Below are positions 48,330-59,271 of a stretch of DNA of 64,000 bases, in pieces. Below the pieces are notes generated by a model that saw only the letters and a list, made by a program, of their open reading frames with translations, was not told the DNA's origin and made no database searches. Both the position numbers and the translations under genes were made by a program. Numbering within the stretch: position 1 is the first letter of the stretch; each line of letters starts with the position of its first letter. The stretch is from Neckera pumila. Taxonomy: Eukaryota > Streptophyta > Bryopsida > Hypnales > Neckeraceae. Where the stretch lies: NCBI GenBank assembly GCA_963969595.1, contig OZ018410.1, positions 32,802,913 through 32,866,912 on the forward strand, read 5' to 3'.

Positions 48330-49156
48330 CCCCTAAAGTTCTAAGACCTTTTTATTAATTAGTTTTTCTATATCTAACTATAGGACCTTACACTAGACTA
48401 TTATGAATATGTGTGTAAGAAAGTTTTCAAAACTTTGACTATATACTAGATTCAAGGATATTGTATAAGTAAAGAAAACAAGCTTTTTTGCACTTTATTT
48501 GACTGGATTTTTTGGCTTTGAATCTTTTTAATTTTAAGTTTTTGCATTATTGATTTTGAATTTTTACATTTTTTATACTCGTAAATTGAGTTGAAAACCC
48601 AACAAAAATATTCAATAGAACAAATACTTGATTTCTGTTCTTAATAAAATTATTAAGTAGTAGTAAGACAATATGAGATTGAAGGGAAAACTAAACTGTT
48701 AGTAGCTCTAAGATGGAATTGAAACACAATAATTCCAATAGTGAGATTGTTCTAATAAGCAAATTTAACCCTATTTAATAATTTCTTTGAAAAACTATTA
48801 AAACTGCGTTCAAAAATGAATTCTGTAAGTTATATTTTAAGAAGATGATTAGATTCTCCAAAAACAAGATTGTCCATAAATTTCTCATCACTAGTCCAAA
48901 TAGAATGGATCAAAGCTTCAGATGTAGACAAAAAATATCATCTATGAGAAAAATTAAAGTTGACAAAAACAAACTACTTTTTGGACTTAGATTGCTACAA
49001 TTTTTGCTCTCAGGGCATTGATTGAAATAAAAATTATATTCCCCAAAAGCTAATGTGATTATCAAAATTTTCAATAATCATGTCAAAAATTGAAGTCATA
49101 TAAGCCTACCAAAATATCCCAAGAGCTCCATATAGGAACTTTGGGGCTTTGAGGGC
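48330..49156 (+). mobile_element. TTAA MITE, ~920-bp family, shorter diverged copy
   Basis: 827 bp between TTAA 48326-48329 and TTAA 49157-49160. It starts CCCCTAAAGTTCTAAGACC. The interior follows the family (GGATTTTTTGGCTTTGAATC), with small deletions. It is the most diverged full-span copy here. Confidence 0.75.
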
Positions 49157-49160
49157 TTAA

Positions 49161-51008
49161 AATGTGAAACATTTGAGAAGACACAATATTGTATCCTATG
49201 TATGATTTTAGGGAGGCTTGTCAATGGTAGAAATCATCTCAAGATTCATCCAATTTTTTGGAGAGGAGTTGTTTGAGGTCATTTCATTAAAAAGTATTGG
49301 ATTTTTTCTCATTGTGACTATTATACACTAATTTTAAATTTTAAAATATTAAAATTTCAATATTTTATTGCAAGATGAACTTTGGGTCTATAACCGGAGA
49401 TTATTAGTTTTCTAATTTTAGAATGTCTAAATAAATTGATTTATATAATGATGTTTTACAATATAAGATGCACATGTAGAGAAAATACCAAAAGTTTAAA
49501 GCATAACTTGTATTTTACATGCATTTTTGGGTTTTTAGTCAAAAATTCATAATAATTTCAAATTTTCCAAAAAAACATGAAATTTTTAAGACTTGTAGAA
49601 GACATTAGATATGTGGTTGTATCTTTGAGTTTTCAAAAAAACATTTTAATCGTTTATAATTGCATTAGAAAAAAAATAGGGCCTTAACCCTGAAAAGAGT
49701 CGTTTGACTCTGGATCACAATGCAAATATAAGAAATAAAAAAATCATGTTTTTTTCTTCAAAAAACATTTAAGAAAATAAAATATGCAATTTCATAATAT
49801 CACCTCAAGTAACATGGCAGATTGCAACTTTTAAAATTGTAATATTTTTTTATTTCTAATATTGTATAGTTGCCTAAAGTCAAACGGCCTTCTTGAAGCC
49901 CCATTTTTTCCGTAATGGGAAAATGGGAAAAATGAAGCATCCATAGGAAAGGAGTTTTATGTCTATGAATTTTTAAATAGTAGTGATAAGCATGTCCTTT
50001 AGAGTTAAAGCTTCTAGCATTTTCTACCTTAAACATCAAAATTATTCTTTAAAATGACAGTATATACTGTAATATTTTGGCACTTTTTGAAACAAATGAT
50101 TTGAAACATAAATTTGTATTTGTCCTTGATTTTAGACCTCTATATACATATATATTACAATTCTGGTGTCACTCAAAAGATCTTGATGCTCTCAACAAAG
50201 AAGCCTTTGGTAAACTATTGTAGCTAGCGGCAAGTGATTGTAAGAAGCACTTGTCCTATTTTGAATCACACTCTGTGTAATGATTATTTTCTTAGTCATA
50301 ACTTTTGTATTTTGGCTCCAAACAACTCAAGATTCATAAATAAGGTACTCCTGACAATTATACACCTTGTCTAATTTTTTTGTAATTTTCAAAATAGTTT
50401 ACTATCAAAAAATAACCCCCAATTTTATGCCACCCTTGCCAATTTGGAGTTTTTTAAATACTACTTAGTACTCAAAAAATAAATTTCAAGTTGAAGTTTG
50501 GAAGGTATGGATTTCTAATAGACTTGTAGCTACTTTCTACAAGAATTCTAAAAATAATTAATTGTATGTGGTGTAGATGTCCACAAAGTGAGCTTCTTTC
50601 TTCTTGTTGTTTGAAATATATAAAACATTATTTTGGTGGGTTTTTTTAGTTTATGACCATCTCCAAATAACTATTACAAATGGTTGAGTTTTTTAATTAA
50701 TTTTTTTTTCCGATTTTTAACTAATTAAAACATCTGTTTCTTGAAATTTGGCATTTTTCTAGTCTAGTTATAGTTTTCCTATTTAGAGAATTTTCCTATG
50801 CATATTACAAAAAATTGCAAGCCTCAAGTGGGCTGCTCCAGAGCAGCTGAAATGACCCCACAATAACATTTAAATTGGATAAAGGATTGTTTTTTCCCCT
50901 ATAGTTGTTCACTTTGCACCGCGACGTCGGATGTGTCAGTGGTTCAATATCCAAGTACAAGGCATTAAATAATCAGGGTTCAGGTATTATAATGCACCTT
51001 AACCCTAA
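49161..51008. other. AT-rich intergenic DNA
   Basis: No gene is supported. CCTTAACCC at about 49683 and again at 50998 resemble TTAA-element ends, but partners were not found. Confidence 0.35.
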
Positions 51009-51176
51009 GGGCCACTTCACACTACGGCCGTCGGTTGAGAATCCGTCGATTTCCACCAATCAGATTTCAGAAACCCTAAAGTTTGACCTCTCGAGCCTTC
51101 ACACTACGCGCCACAATCCAAAGTCCGTCGCTCTCAAAACTGCCTACATGGCAGCAAAATGCTTTACATGGTAGAA

Positions 51177-51258
51177 AAATTTGACGGACTCTTGAGGAGA
51201 GTTTGGGTCCTGCAAAATGTAGGACCCAAACTCTCTTCGAGAGTCTGTCAAATTTTTC
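51177..51258. repeat. Hairpin, ~38-bp arms
   Basis: GAGAGTTTGGGTCCTGCA and its inverse sit at the centre, extending out to AAATTTGACGGACTC against GAGTCTGTCAAATTT. It lies within the MITE 51009-51905, and may be an older or nested unit. Confidence 0.75.
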
Positions 51259-51373
51259 AGAATTTTTTTTTCATAAAAATAAAAAACTGACAAGATCTCG
51301 GCCGCTAGATCTCTGTGGACTGTTTTTTGCAAGACAGAAATGCTTCTTCGTTCTCCTCTTTCTCTCCCTCTCC

Positions 51374-51407
51374 ATTTGTTATTTGTTATTTGTTATTTGT
51401 TATTTGT
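51374..51407. repeat. Microsatellite (ATTTGTT)n
   Basis: Four to five uninterrupted copies of a 7-bp unit. Confidence 0.85.
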
Positions 51408-52149
51408 CGCCGTTGGGGTTTGGGGTTTGAAACCTAGTCTCCACCATGACAATGGGGAGTCTCTGCATTCAATGTAGCTACTTCCTTTTGCATTCCCTTT
51501 GTATAGGATGCCCCCTTCTTATTCCAATGCCATCCTCTTATTCCATTTATATCCTTCATATTGCTTGTTTGATGATGAGAGCATGTGCTGTGATTTTTTT
51601 TCCAAGGCCGTTTATGACCCTTTTTTCATGTTTTTTTAGCTTTTGCTTGAAAAAATTGCCACATGAATGAGGCTTCATAGGGAATTTCAGAAATTGGATG
51701 GACGAATGTGGAGAGAAAAAGGATAGAAGTTGAACAAATGGTATAGGTTTGGACTTTGGACTTGGCCTTTGCAAGATTCACACTATGGGCGGCCAAAGGT
51801 TCCAAAACCTATCAATTATTGCTCATTTCTTTGGACTCTCACCAAAAGTTTGGACTCTCAATCCCACGGCCTCTCGACTTGGACGGCCATAGTGTGAAGA
51901 GGCCCTGACTATTGCATACCTTGTACTCTCACCAAGTTTTGGTAAAAAAATCAAATGTCAAAATTAGTCCAATGACATCTACTATCAAGATCTTTTTTAA
52001 TGGCAATGTGATAGTTATAATTCATTGACAATTGATGAAAATGAAGGGTGAAGAGGTTGTTTATATCGAAAAATCAATTGTCCATGGTGAAATCTCAAAG
52101 AATATGGGACAATTTGAAGAGAGATCACTCATTGTTCAAATTCAAGAAT

Positions 52150-52640
52150 TAAGTTAAAAGTTGAATTTCATACTTCATTTAGGCATAGCAAAATAATTTT
52201 TTTCAAAACTCCTTGAGTTGAAAAATCAAAATTTGGAGAATCAATCTAGTTTTGATCTCCAAAAATTTATTTGAGGTTTAGAGCTTCCAATAAAAAGTTA
52301 TGGACTAAATTCTAAAAGGGTGTTTAAATGTCGAAGAAAATTTTGCTTCCAAACCCTTTTAGAATTTTGTCCATAACTTTTTATTGGAGGCTCTAAAACT
52401 CAAACTAATTTTTGGGATGAAAACTAGGTTGATTCTCCACATTTTTTTAGTTCAAAGATTTTTAAAAAAAAAAGTATTCTACTATGCATAAATGAGGTCT
52501 GGAATTTGACTTTCAACACAATTTCTGCTTTTTACTTAACTATAAGTGGTTGTGCTCTTATTAGTTCTAATTTACATATCCCACATAGATTGTTGTACCT
52601 ACTACTATCCCACTTGTATAAATATCTTCCCTTCCCAATT
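52150..52640. repeat. Long inverted repeat, family FB1, truncated on the left
   Basis: Arms pair around 52345 (AGTTATGGACTAAATTCTAA against TTAGAATTTTGTCCATAACT). The right arm extends to a TTTACATATCCCACAT segment shared with the element at 5060-5715, but the corresponding left outer arm is missing. Confidence 0.75.
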
Positions 52641-54230
52641 TTAAGTTCACTAAACTATTTGGCTTACAATGCTAGTTCAAAATCATTGGTGTTTCTAATT
52701 TTTTTGACAATTAGCATCAAAATTCACTTCCTTTTGGTTAATTTGATTGAATTTGATTATTTACCTAGTTAATCAAACTTGTACTACAGTCACATTAGTG
52801 AGTCCTGACATCCTTCCCAAAATTTACACATTCTGACTACTCACTGTGGTTCCATGCCTACTTTCAAGTAATATTTTGGTTTGGTCACTTTGGAGCGGCC
52901 CTCGAGAGGGCTACAATTTTTTGTAATGATTTCCTTCAGTATTTACCTTCATCATAAAGGTCTATACATTAGATATATTTTTAAAATTTTCAAAATTATT
53001 TTTCTAATTTTAAAGTACTCCATAAAAAAATCATAAGTACTATTCAAATTGCGATAAAATTGGCAAGTGTTTCTTGCAATCACCCATTGATATAAACCTA
53101 AGTAATTTTACACCAATTTATGATCAAAATGTATTCATGGTTATATACTCATGTTGTAAAACCAAGATTTAATAACACATTTACAGCTAAATATCATATC
53201 CAAACTCATGCTATTTTCCTTTGTAACTAATATAGAAGTTTAGAATCCCCTTTATGATTTCCTCTTTCCGTGAAGTTTCTCCAAATCCTCCAAATAAATA
53301 TGCAAATTAATAGATTATAGAACACATTGACGTTTCTTATACTATAGTTGTTTTCCATTTTTCCACCAAAATCTTTGGTAGATTTAAAAAAGAACAATTG
53401 TCCAGGGCACCATGAGGTTGGACACATAAAAGTGTCTTTTGAAAATCAGTGAAGTATTGAATTCAATTTACGGAATTCAAAAGTCATAGAAATTTATAAA
53501 AATTTCAAAATCCATAAATTTGGAATATTTTGAAAAACTTCAAGATGAATCTAAATATTTCTAAACTATTAGACCTCATGAAGCTACCAATGAGGTAGAT
53601 TTGGAGTTTCAAAATCTATAAATTAGTGGGATTGGAAATAAAAAACCTACTAATTGTCAGATTTCAGTATCCACAGTGTACAAATTGATTTGATTGTATA
53701 CACTAAAATGTGTAGAACAGATAGATTTGGAAGTAACAAGTATTATACATTCTAAGAGAGTTAAACTCACAAATTTGAGGTGATTGATATCTTCATAAAC
53801 ATCTTAAAAGAAGCTCAAAATCCCCCTAGAAAACGTGCAAAATACCCTATGGAATTGAAGAAAACACTTCAAATCGTGAGGCCATTTAAAAAATGATGCA
53901 TTTCACAAACGGATAAGTGATACAACTTCCTTGCGAGTGATATAACTTCCTTGCGATCGAGTCCGAGACACACACATGCAATCGCTCAAGATCTCAAGTT
54001 GCTGATCAATCACGGCGCTTATCCTAATGGGATATAATGCAACGAAAAGCAGCAAAGCGTACAGGAAAATCACTGACATAAATTTCTTTGTGGCAACACT
54101 GTGAACCGGGAGTACGTAACAATCCCGAAACCAGATGTCGATAATTTCTCATTGAAGGCTAGGATTCCGATCAGCTACAATGCAATGTAGATCGATGCAT
54201 GAAAATATGTACATGTACGACAATCCGTGA
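52641..54230. other. AT-rich intergenic DNA
   Basis: No gene or clear element is supported. Confidence 0.35.
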
Positions 54231-54239
54231 AGAGCTTTG

Positions 54240-54670
54240 CCCCCCAAGGTTCCAATCAATCTAGGGAGACACTTGCCTGGGCCGAGAGACCTGCACAGGA
54301 AGAACGGGGAGGCGTTACCCTCCCTGGTGTTTATTTCCACAGTGAAGCTTCATCCCTTGACTTTCTTTAAACGGAAAGTCAAGGGGGTGAAGCTTCACTG
54401 TGGAAATAAATACCCTGGAGGGTAATGCCTCCCCGTTCTCCCTGTGCTCGATTCGTGCTGTACGTGACCTACCGCAACTAGCTAGAACCGATGATCACCA
54501 TTCTAGCTCCCAAGGTTCTAATCAATCTAGGGAGAGACTTGCCTGGGTCGATGGAGAAGACTAGGTATATTCGTGCAGTGACCTAACGCAAGCAGAAACG
54601 GTGATTGCTGTTCTAGCCCCCAAAGTTTCAATCAAATCTGTGGAGAGAGCTCCCTGGGTTGAGAGAGATA
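54240..54670. repeat. Three degenerate ~50-110-bp repeats downstream of the minus-strand gene
   Basis: The motif CCCAAGGTTCCAATCAATCT with following GGGAGA and GCCTGGG occurs at 54243, 54511 and, more diverged, 54619. The second and third copies share additional sequence upstream (GTGACCTA.CGCAA), so the unit is about 110 bp. The hairpin 54293-54447 sits between copies one and two. Confidence 0.75.
54293..54447. repeat. Near-perfect 155-bp hairpin
   Basis: Outer ends GCACAGGAAGAACGGGGAGG and CCTCCCCGTTCTCCCTGTGC pair, and pairing continues through TTTATTTCCACAGTGAAGC to a loop of about 7 bases at TTTAAAC. Only a handful of mismatches are visible, so it is young or under constraint. It could be a foldback MITE or a small-RNA precursor-like stem. 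Confidence 0.9.
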
Positions 54671-54716
54671 TGTGCAATACGTGACCTGTCGACCTAGCGT
54701 AGCTAACTAACAGTTT

Positions 54717-55668
54717 TTAGTAGCTCTGGTCGTAGGCAACGAAAGCTTGATTGTTGTTGTTGTTGCCGCCGCCGCCGAAGTCTTGCTGCAGGTCGTTCAC
54801 TGCGGCGTTGGCAGCGGCCTGTGCAAACTGTTGCTGGAGGTCGTTGTCGGCGTGTGGCGTTGGAGTCACGTACACCGTCTGCCCTATGCCCGGAGTCGGT
54901 TGCACCCAGTACTCTCCGTTAGGGGTCATGTGCACCGTCTGCCCTGTGCCCGGAGTCGGCTGCACCCAGTGCCCTCCGTTAGGGGACGTGTGCTCCCAGT
55001 TTCCTGCACTCGGGGTCCCTTGCACCAAGTGGCCTGCACTCGGGTTGTTGTACGCCCACTGGGCTCCTGGTGCGGGGTTATACACGCATTGGGCTCCTGG
55101 TGCGGGGTTGTACACGCATTGGGCTCCGGTCGGGGTCGCGTTCCAGTGATGGGCTTCGTTAGGGTTCGGGTTTAAGTTCACCCAGTGGCCGCGACCCTGA
55201 TACGCCACGTTTCGAGTGCCGAGAATCTGTCGGATCCACTTGCGCTCCTTTTTGACCTTGCCGTAGCGATGGCGATGCCAAATGCAGAACGCCAGGTTGA
55301 TCGGAAGGGACGTCCCTGACGTACAGACGAACGCCACGATGTGAACGATGGCTGCAGTCTGGCTCATCCCCATCACCTGCGCACCCCACATGTAAGTTAG
55401 TACCGCCATTACCATTGCACATTACCTTGACGTCGGACCGTTACTTTCAGTGAGACTTGCAAGACTGATCGAGTTACATTGTCGATGTAGGAAGATCAGC
55501 TAGACGAGCAAATCAATTCAATTATACAAAATCAATGCAAATTGGAGTCCATTCCATGATAGATATGTTGTTGATCGTACGTACCCTTGTCCTGCCCATC
55601 AGCCTGTTGTCCCGCAACATGAGGTCCGGAGTCTGCCAAGTGCTCAGACTATTGTAGTCGAAACCCAT
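54717..55668 (-). CDS. Orphan repeat-rich one-TM protein, 247 aa, two exons
   Basis: Exon 1 is 55585-55668 (ATG at 55668; MGFDYNSLSTWQTPDLML..., donor GTACGT) and exon 2 is 54717-55376 (acceptor TGCGCAG, stop TAA). The junction is in phase 0. After a short soluble N-terminus there is one hydrophobic stretch, about residues 35-58 (AAIVHIVAFVCTSGTS...), then a basic segment (HRHRYGKVKKERKW). The C-terminal half is Pro/Gly/Thr/Asn-rich repeats: PAPGAQCVYN twice and VQPTPGxGQTVxxTPNG-like units at least twice, ending in a Gln/Asn/Gly-rich tail. I do not recognise the family. An alternative unspliced start at 55415 exists, but the spliced form explains the upstream exon and its consensus splice sites. 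Confidence 0.72.
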
Positions 55669-55938
55669 TTCGTTCAATGACTAATTGCGTTGATCAGTCT
55701 CGCACACCTATTCTCAAGCACATAATTCGCTTGCACAAGTTTTTTCAATGGCTAATACACAGAGCTAGCACTCTCTAGCTATTTCTTCTCATCGGAGCAA
55801 CAGTATGCAACAATGAATGGGTGGCACTGTAGCTCAATGTAGTTAGAGATCGACCGACACCCGCAATACACTGGCATGCAGAGAATTGGAATGAATTTTA
55901 CCTGCTACCTCTGAATGTTATCGGCTCTATGTAAGTTA

Positions 55939-55985
55939 GACCACGCGGTTTGTGAAGCGAGTAAGGTTGACAATCAGTACTCATG
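55939..55985 (-). promoter_or_regulatory. Upstream motif shared with the orphan two-TM gene
   Basis: CACGCGGTTTGTGAAGCGAG followed by TAAGGTT, about 270-310 bp upstream of the start of the gene at 54717-55668; partner at 45905-45950. Confidence 0.35.
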
Positions 55986-56499
55986 CAATCAGTCCATGGC
56001 CATCAAGTGGAGGGCATCCAATGCTTTTTTTCGTGCACGGTTTTAGGGCAGTTGGCTCCAACCAAAACACGTCGGCGTTTTTTGGTGAAGAAAATTTTCA
56101 TTTTTTTTCAGTCAAAACAGTCAGATTGTGCTGTCCTTAGCCAAATTTTATCGAGGTATGACCTAAGTTTGATACCGTACGTGGGCCAGATTCATTTGGC
56201 CCCATATGGCCATATGAAATCATTTTTTTTGGTAAACTTTTTTTATTGACTCACTTTAGAATTTCTGGAAGTTCATTTTACCATGCTTGGAATGTTTCAT
56301 GACTTAGCATAGTTCAAAATATTTTGTGACCTTTAGCAATACTCATAGCTTTATCAGTAGTCAGAGCTGTACCAATACTCACGGCTTTACCAATTCTCAC
56401 AACTTCAACTTTATGATTGTTTTGAGGATTACTTTCATTAATATTGTCTACACAATTATTTTTGAAAATTTCATTAGATGCTTGTGTTGTTGCCACAAC

Positions 56500-56940
56500 C
56501 AAAATAAAAGTGAAAGCAATTTTCTAAATAAAATTTTTAATTCATAATTTTTTAAAAATTCAATCATTTAATTTCACACTGTAGGTCCAAGAGTCACATA
56601 ACAAAACCCACGCACCCCTCCTCACAGAGGGCTTTAGGAAACAGTAAAACCTCTCTTAGTATATAGTCTGGGGATTATGCACTAAGAGAGGTTTATGTAG
56701 TTGGAGAGGTTCTGTACTGAACTCTGCTTAACGTAGCCTCGCACTATAGTGCCTCCAATTACTGTTCACAAGTAAATGCTTCAAAGTATGACCTCTCTTA
56801 CTGTATATTATGCATTAAGAGAGTATGCACTAAGAGAGGTTCTACTGTAGTACCAAGAATGTGACCGGGAGACTCACAGTTCCGGAGATCTCAATGAGTA
56901 ACAAACAAAATAAACAAACAATCTAATTTAAGGTGTAGAC
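56500..56940. repeat. Dispersed repeat, copy 1 of 3, split by an Emigrant-like MITE
   Basis: Apart from the insertion it matches 58505-58730 and 58770-59060. Shared words include CACAAAAC-type tracts before CCCGTGCATCCCTCCTC, GTACCAAGAATGTGA, GGAGATC and AACAAACAA. Confidence 0.75.
56642..56847. mobile_element. Emigrant-like MITE
   Basis: 206 bp. Ends CAGTAAAACCTCTCTTAGT and, inverted, CAGTAGAACCTCTCTTAGT, with TA on the right flank (56848-56849). The start CAGTAAAACCTCT matches the known ends of the plant Emigrant/pogo-derived MITEs. The other two copies of the host repeat give the empty site (CCAATAGTACCAAGAA and CGACGGTACCAAGAA). Confidence 0.88.
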
Positions 56941-56989
56941 CTAGTATTTTTTTAAATCTAGAATTGTTTTGTGTTGTAAGACCTCCCAC

Positions 56990-57395
56990 TTGCTAAGGTA
57001 ATTGTACCCATACCCGATCATTTAAGTAGTTTTTGAGCACATGGTGAGCAAAATGAGTGATGAAAATTTTTCTCCATGTAGGAAGATAAGAAATATCGGG
57101 GCGGAAAGTTTTCCGTAATTTTATTCCCAAAATTGGAATTATTGTGAATTTTGGAAGCTAGAAAGTGTTCCGAACGCAAAGTCAAACACTAGAGTGTTCG
57201 AATTTCAATCACTCAAAAATTAGCTTCATATTTCTTTTTTTCTTGCTACTTTTTGCGTACTTTAGGACATATGTCATGATCTTCTTGGTCCAACCTTAAT
57301 AAAGAGTAAAAAACATGTTCTACGCTGTGATTACAAATAGGGGCACCTCTAGGTCATGAATTGATCCTTGGTTGGGAATAGGTGATTCTACCTTA
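56990..57395. repeat. Dispersed repeat, copy 2 of 2 (partner 14355-14770)
   Basis: Same order of words as copy 1. Ends CTAAGGTAATTG and GATTCTACCTTAG, supporting a CTAAGGTA inverted terminal repeat. Confidence 0.7.
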
Positions 57396-57589
57396 GAATG
57401 TTGTCTGTAAATCCACTTGTAAGAATGTCAGCCTCATTTGCATTCTGTTTCACTTCGAATTTATGACTCTGCACTGCTTTAAATTTGCATTGATAAGTCA
57501 TACCAAGAGTGACCGTATACCTTTGCCGTCTGAAAGGTCCTTAGTGGTCATAGTGAATGTAACCAGTTGTTGTTCTGTAAACAGTACCT

Positions 57590-57697
57590 GCCATGTTAGG
57601 TGCACCCTGCCAGGCCACTTGTGGCTGGCAGGCCTTGTAATATTATCCGTCTTTGCAATGAAATTCCTTTTCATTTGTGTCAAAAAAAACAGAAAAA
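57590..57697 (+). mobile_element. Retroposed SINE or LINE 3' tail with target duplication
   Basis: 108 bp ending in an A-rich tail, flanked by a perfect 11-bp duplication AAACAGTACCT (57579-57589 and 57698-57708). The 3' part, CTTTGCAATGAAATTCC and TTTTCATTTGTGTC, then A-run, looks like a LINE 3' end. Confidence 0.8.
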
Positions 57698-57731
57698 AAA
57701 CAGTACCTTGCCCACAAGCCTTCACAGCTCT

Positions 57732-57824
57732 GGAGCAATTCTGGCGCAATTCTGGAGCAATTCTGGCGCAATTCTGGAGCAATTCTGGCGCAATTCTGGA
57801 GCAATTCTGGAGCAATTCTGGAGG
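57732..57824. repeat. Minisatellite, 11-bp unit
   Basis: About eight units alternating GAGCAATTCTG and GCGCAATTCTG, directly downstream of the retroposed insertion. All three frames are open across it, but this follows from the repeat and is not evidence of coding. Confidence 0.92.
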
Positions 57825-58504
57825 TATGGAGTCTGACAAACGTTTCAGAGAGTGCGAAAATTCGCCCAAAAATAAATGCTGAATTTGGTAACAGACTGAT
57901 TGTGCATTTTAAACTCACGTTTCTTGGAAGAATGCAAGGCTACGTATGAATGGGCTTGGAGACTTTTGAGAGAAGCACAGTCCAACAATGCAAGCAAATT
58001 GCATTGCTGACCTCTGAATTTGAGTTGGATGCTATGACAACAGTAGCATGGATTACGTGAAAGTCACCACTATCGAATATAATAATGAAGCATTAGTAGC
58101 ATTGTGTGCACACTTAGGCATCATTTGAATCCTTTTAGAACAACAATGACATTTGTGAAAAGTTGTTGAGAAAATCGTGGATTTAGAAAAGAAATAGTTG
58201 CTCACCATGGAGAAGAATAACAAGTTTATTGTCATTATTCATGAACAAATCATAGCACCTTGGTAGAGAGGCCATTTCAAGGCAAATTTATCTTTGAATG
58301 TAATGCAAGTTTGTATTGACCATTTAGATCATCTTTCAATGTTTTCCAGCGGTGAACTCCGCATCCCCAAAGAATTCTTCAAGACAATAGCAAGCCTTTT
58401 CATGCATGTCTACGCAATTTCTAATCGTCCAAATCTTCAGAAGCATGATCATTCTTGAATTTCTCTTGTCAATTCCCAATGTCACTAGTGTGTCATGTCC
58501 CGTT

Positions 58505-58730
58505 GCCTCAACCAAAATATAAGTAAAAGTAAATTTCTAATTTTCTAATTCATAAATAAAAACTTTGAAATTCAATAACTTTCACAGCACATGTTCCAAC
58601 GCCACAAAACAATGCCCGTGCATCCCTCCTCAAGTGCTCTCCGACGGTACCAAGAACACTATTGGGAGACGCATAGTCTAGGAGATCACACCCTAATAAA
58701 TAAAACAAACAACCTAACTTAAGGTATGGA
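58505..58730. repeat. Dispersed repeat, copy 2 of 3
   Basis: See 56500-56940. This copy lacks the Emigrant-like insertion. Confidence 0.7.
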
Positions 58731-58769
58731 TGGTTGCTCTCAACAGTATTGTAAGTCCCCTAGAGGTTG

Positions 58770-59060
58770 TAATATAGTCAAAATAAAAATAAAGGTAATT
58801 TTCTAATTTTTTTATCTAAAAAATAACTAAAAAATTCATAACTTTTCCACCATAATTGTCTACTTTTTTAATTTTATAAAACCTTCCGAATGCAATAACT
58901 TTTCCACCACATGTCCAAATGTCACAAAACAAAGCCCATGCACCCCTTCACTGAGGGCTTTCCAATAGTACCAAGAATGTGATTGCAGGATGCATGGTCC
59001 AAGAGATCTTAATGTAACAAGCAAAACAAAACAAATAGCCTATTTTAAGGTACGGATATC
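58770..59060. repeat. Dispersed repeat, copy 3 of 3
   Basis: See 56500-56940. It lies nearly in tandem with copy 2 and lacks the insertion. Confidence 0.7.
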
Positions 59061-59271
59061 ACCAAGTTAATATCAACCAATTTTCACAAGAGCATTGAAG
59101 AAATAATTGGCTACTTCTCCAATTAAAAAATCATGTCATTGCATCCAAACCAGGGACATTGACAATATTAGAGTCAAATGGAAGAATCTTTTTGCAAGTT
59201 GTTTTCTTTGAATGAATTACAACAGCTCCAAAGGAGCTCAAATTTACATAATTGTAAATTTTCTGAACTAA

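Larger units (their letters stand above)
51009..51905. mobile_element. GGGCC-ended MITE, ~0.9 kb, with internal hairpin
   Basis: The left end GGGCCACTTCACACTACGGC and the right end GCCATAGTGTGAAGAGGCCC are inverted repeats. The left flank is TAA (51006-51008) and the right flank TGA. The right 45 bp match the right end of 18771-18908. It contains a near-perfect hairpin (51177-51258) and an ATTTGTT microsatellite (51374-51407). Confidence 0.7.

Noticed and set aside
54747..55175. Open frames of up to 142 codons on the plus strand opposite the repeat-rich gene
   Set aside because: They are antisense products of the Pro/Gly repeat composition; the minus frame has the upstream spliced exon, a TM segment and a natural start.
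57463..57949. Several overlapping open frames across the 11-bp repeat, on both strands
   Set aside because: An 11-bp unit without stops keeps all frames open; no start context or domain supports coding.
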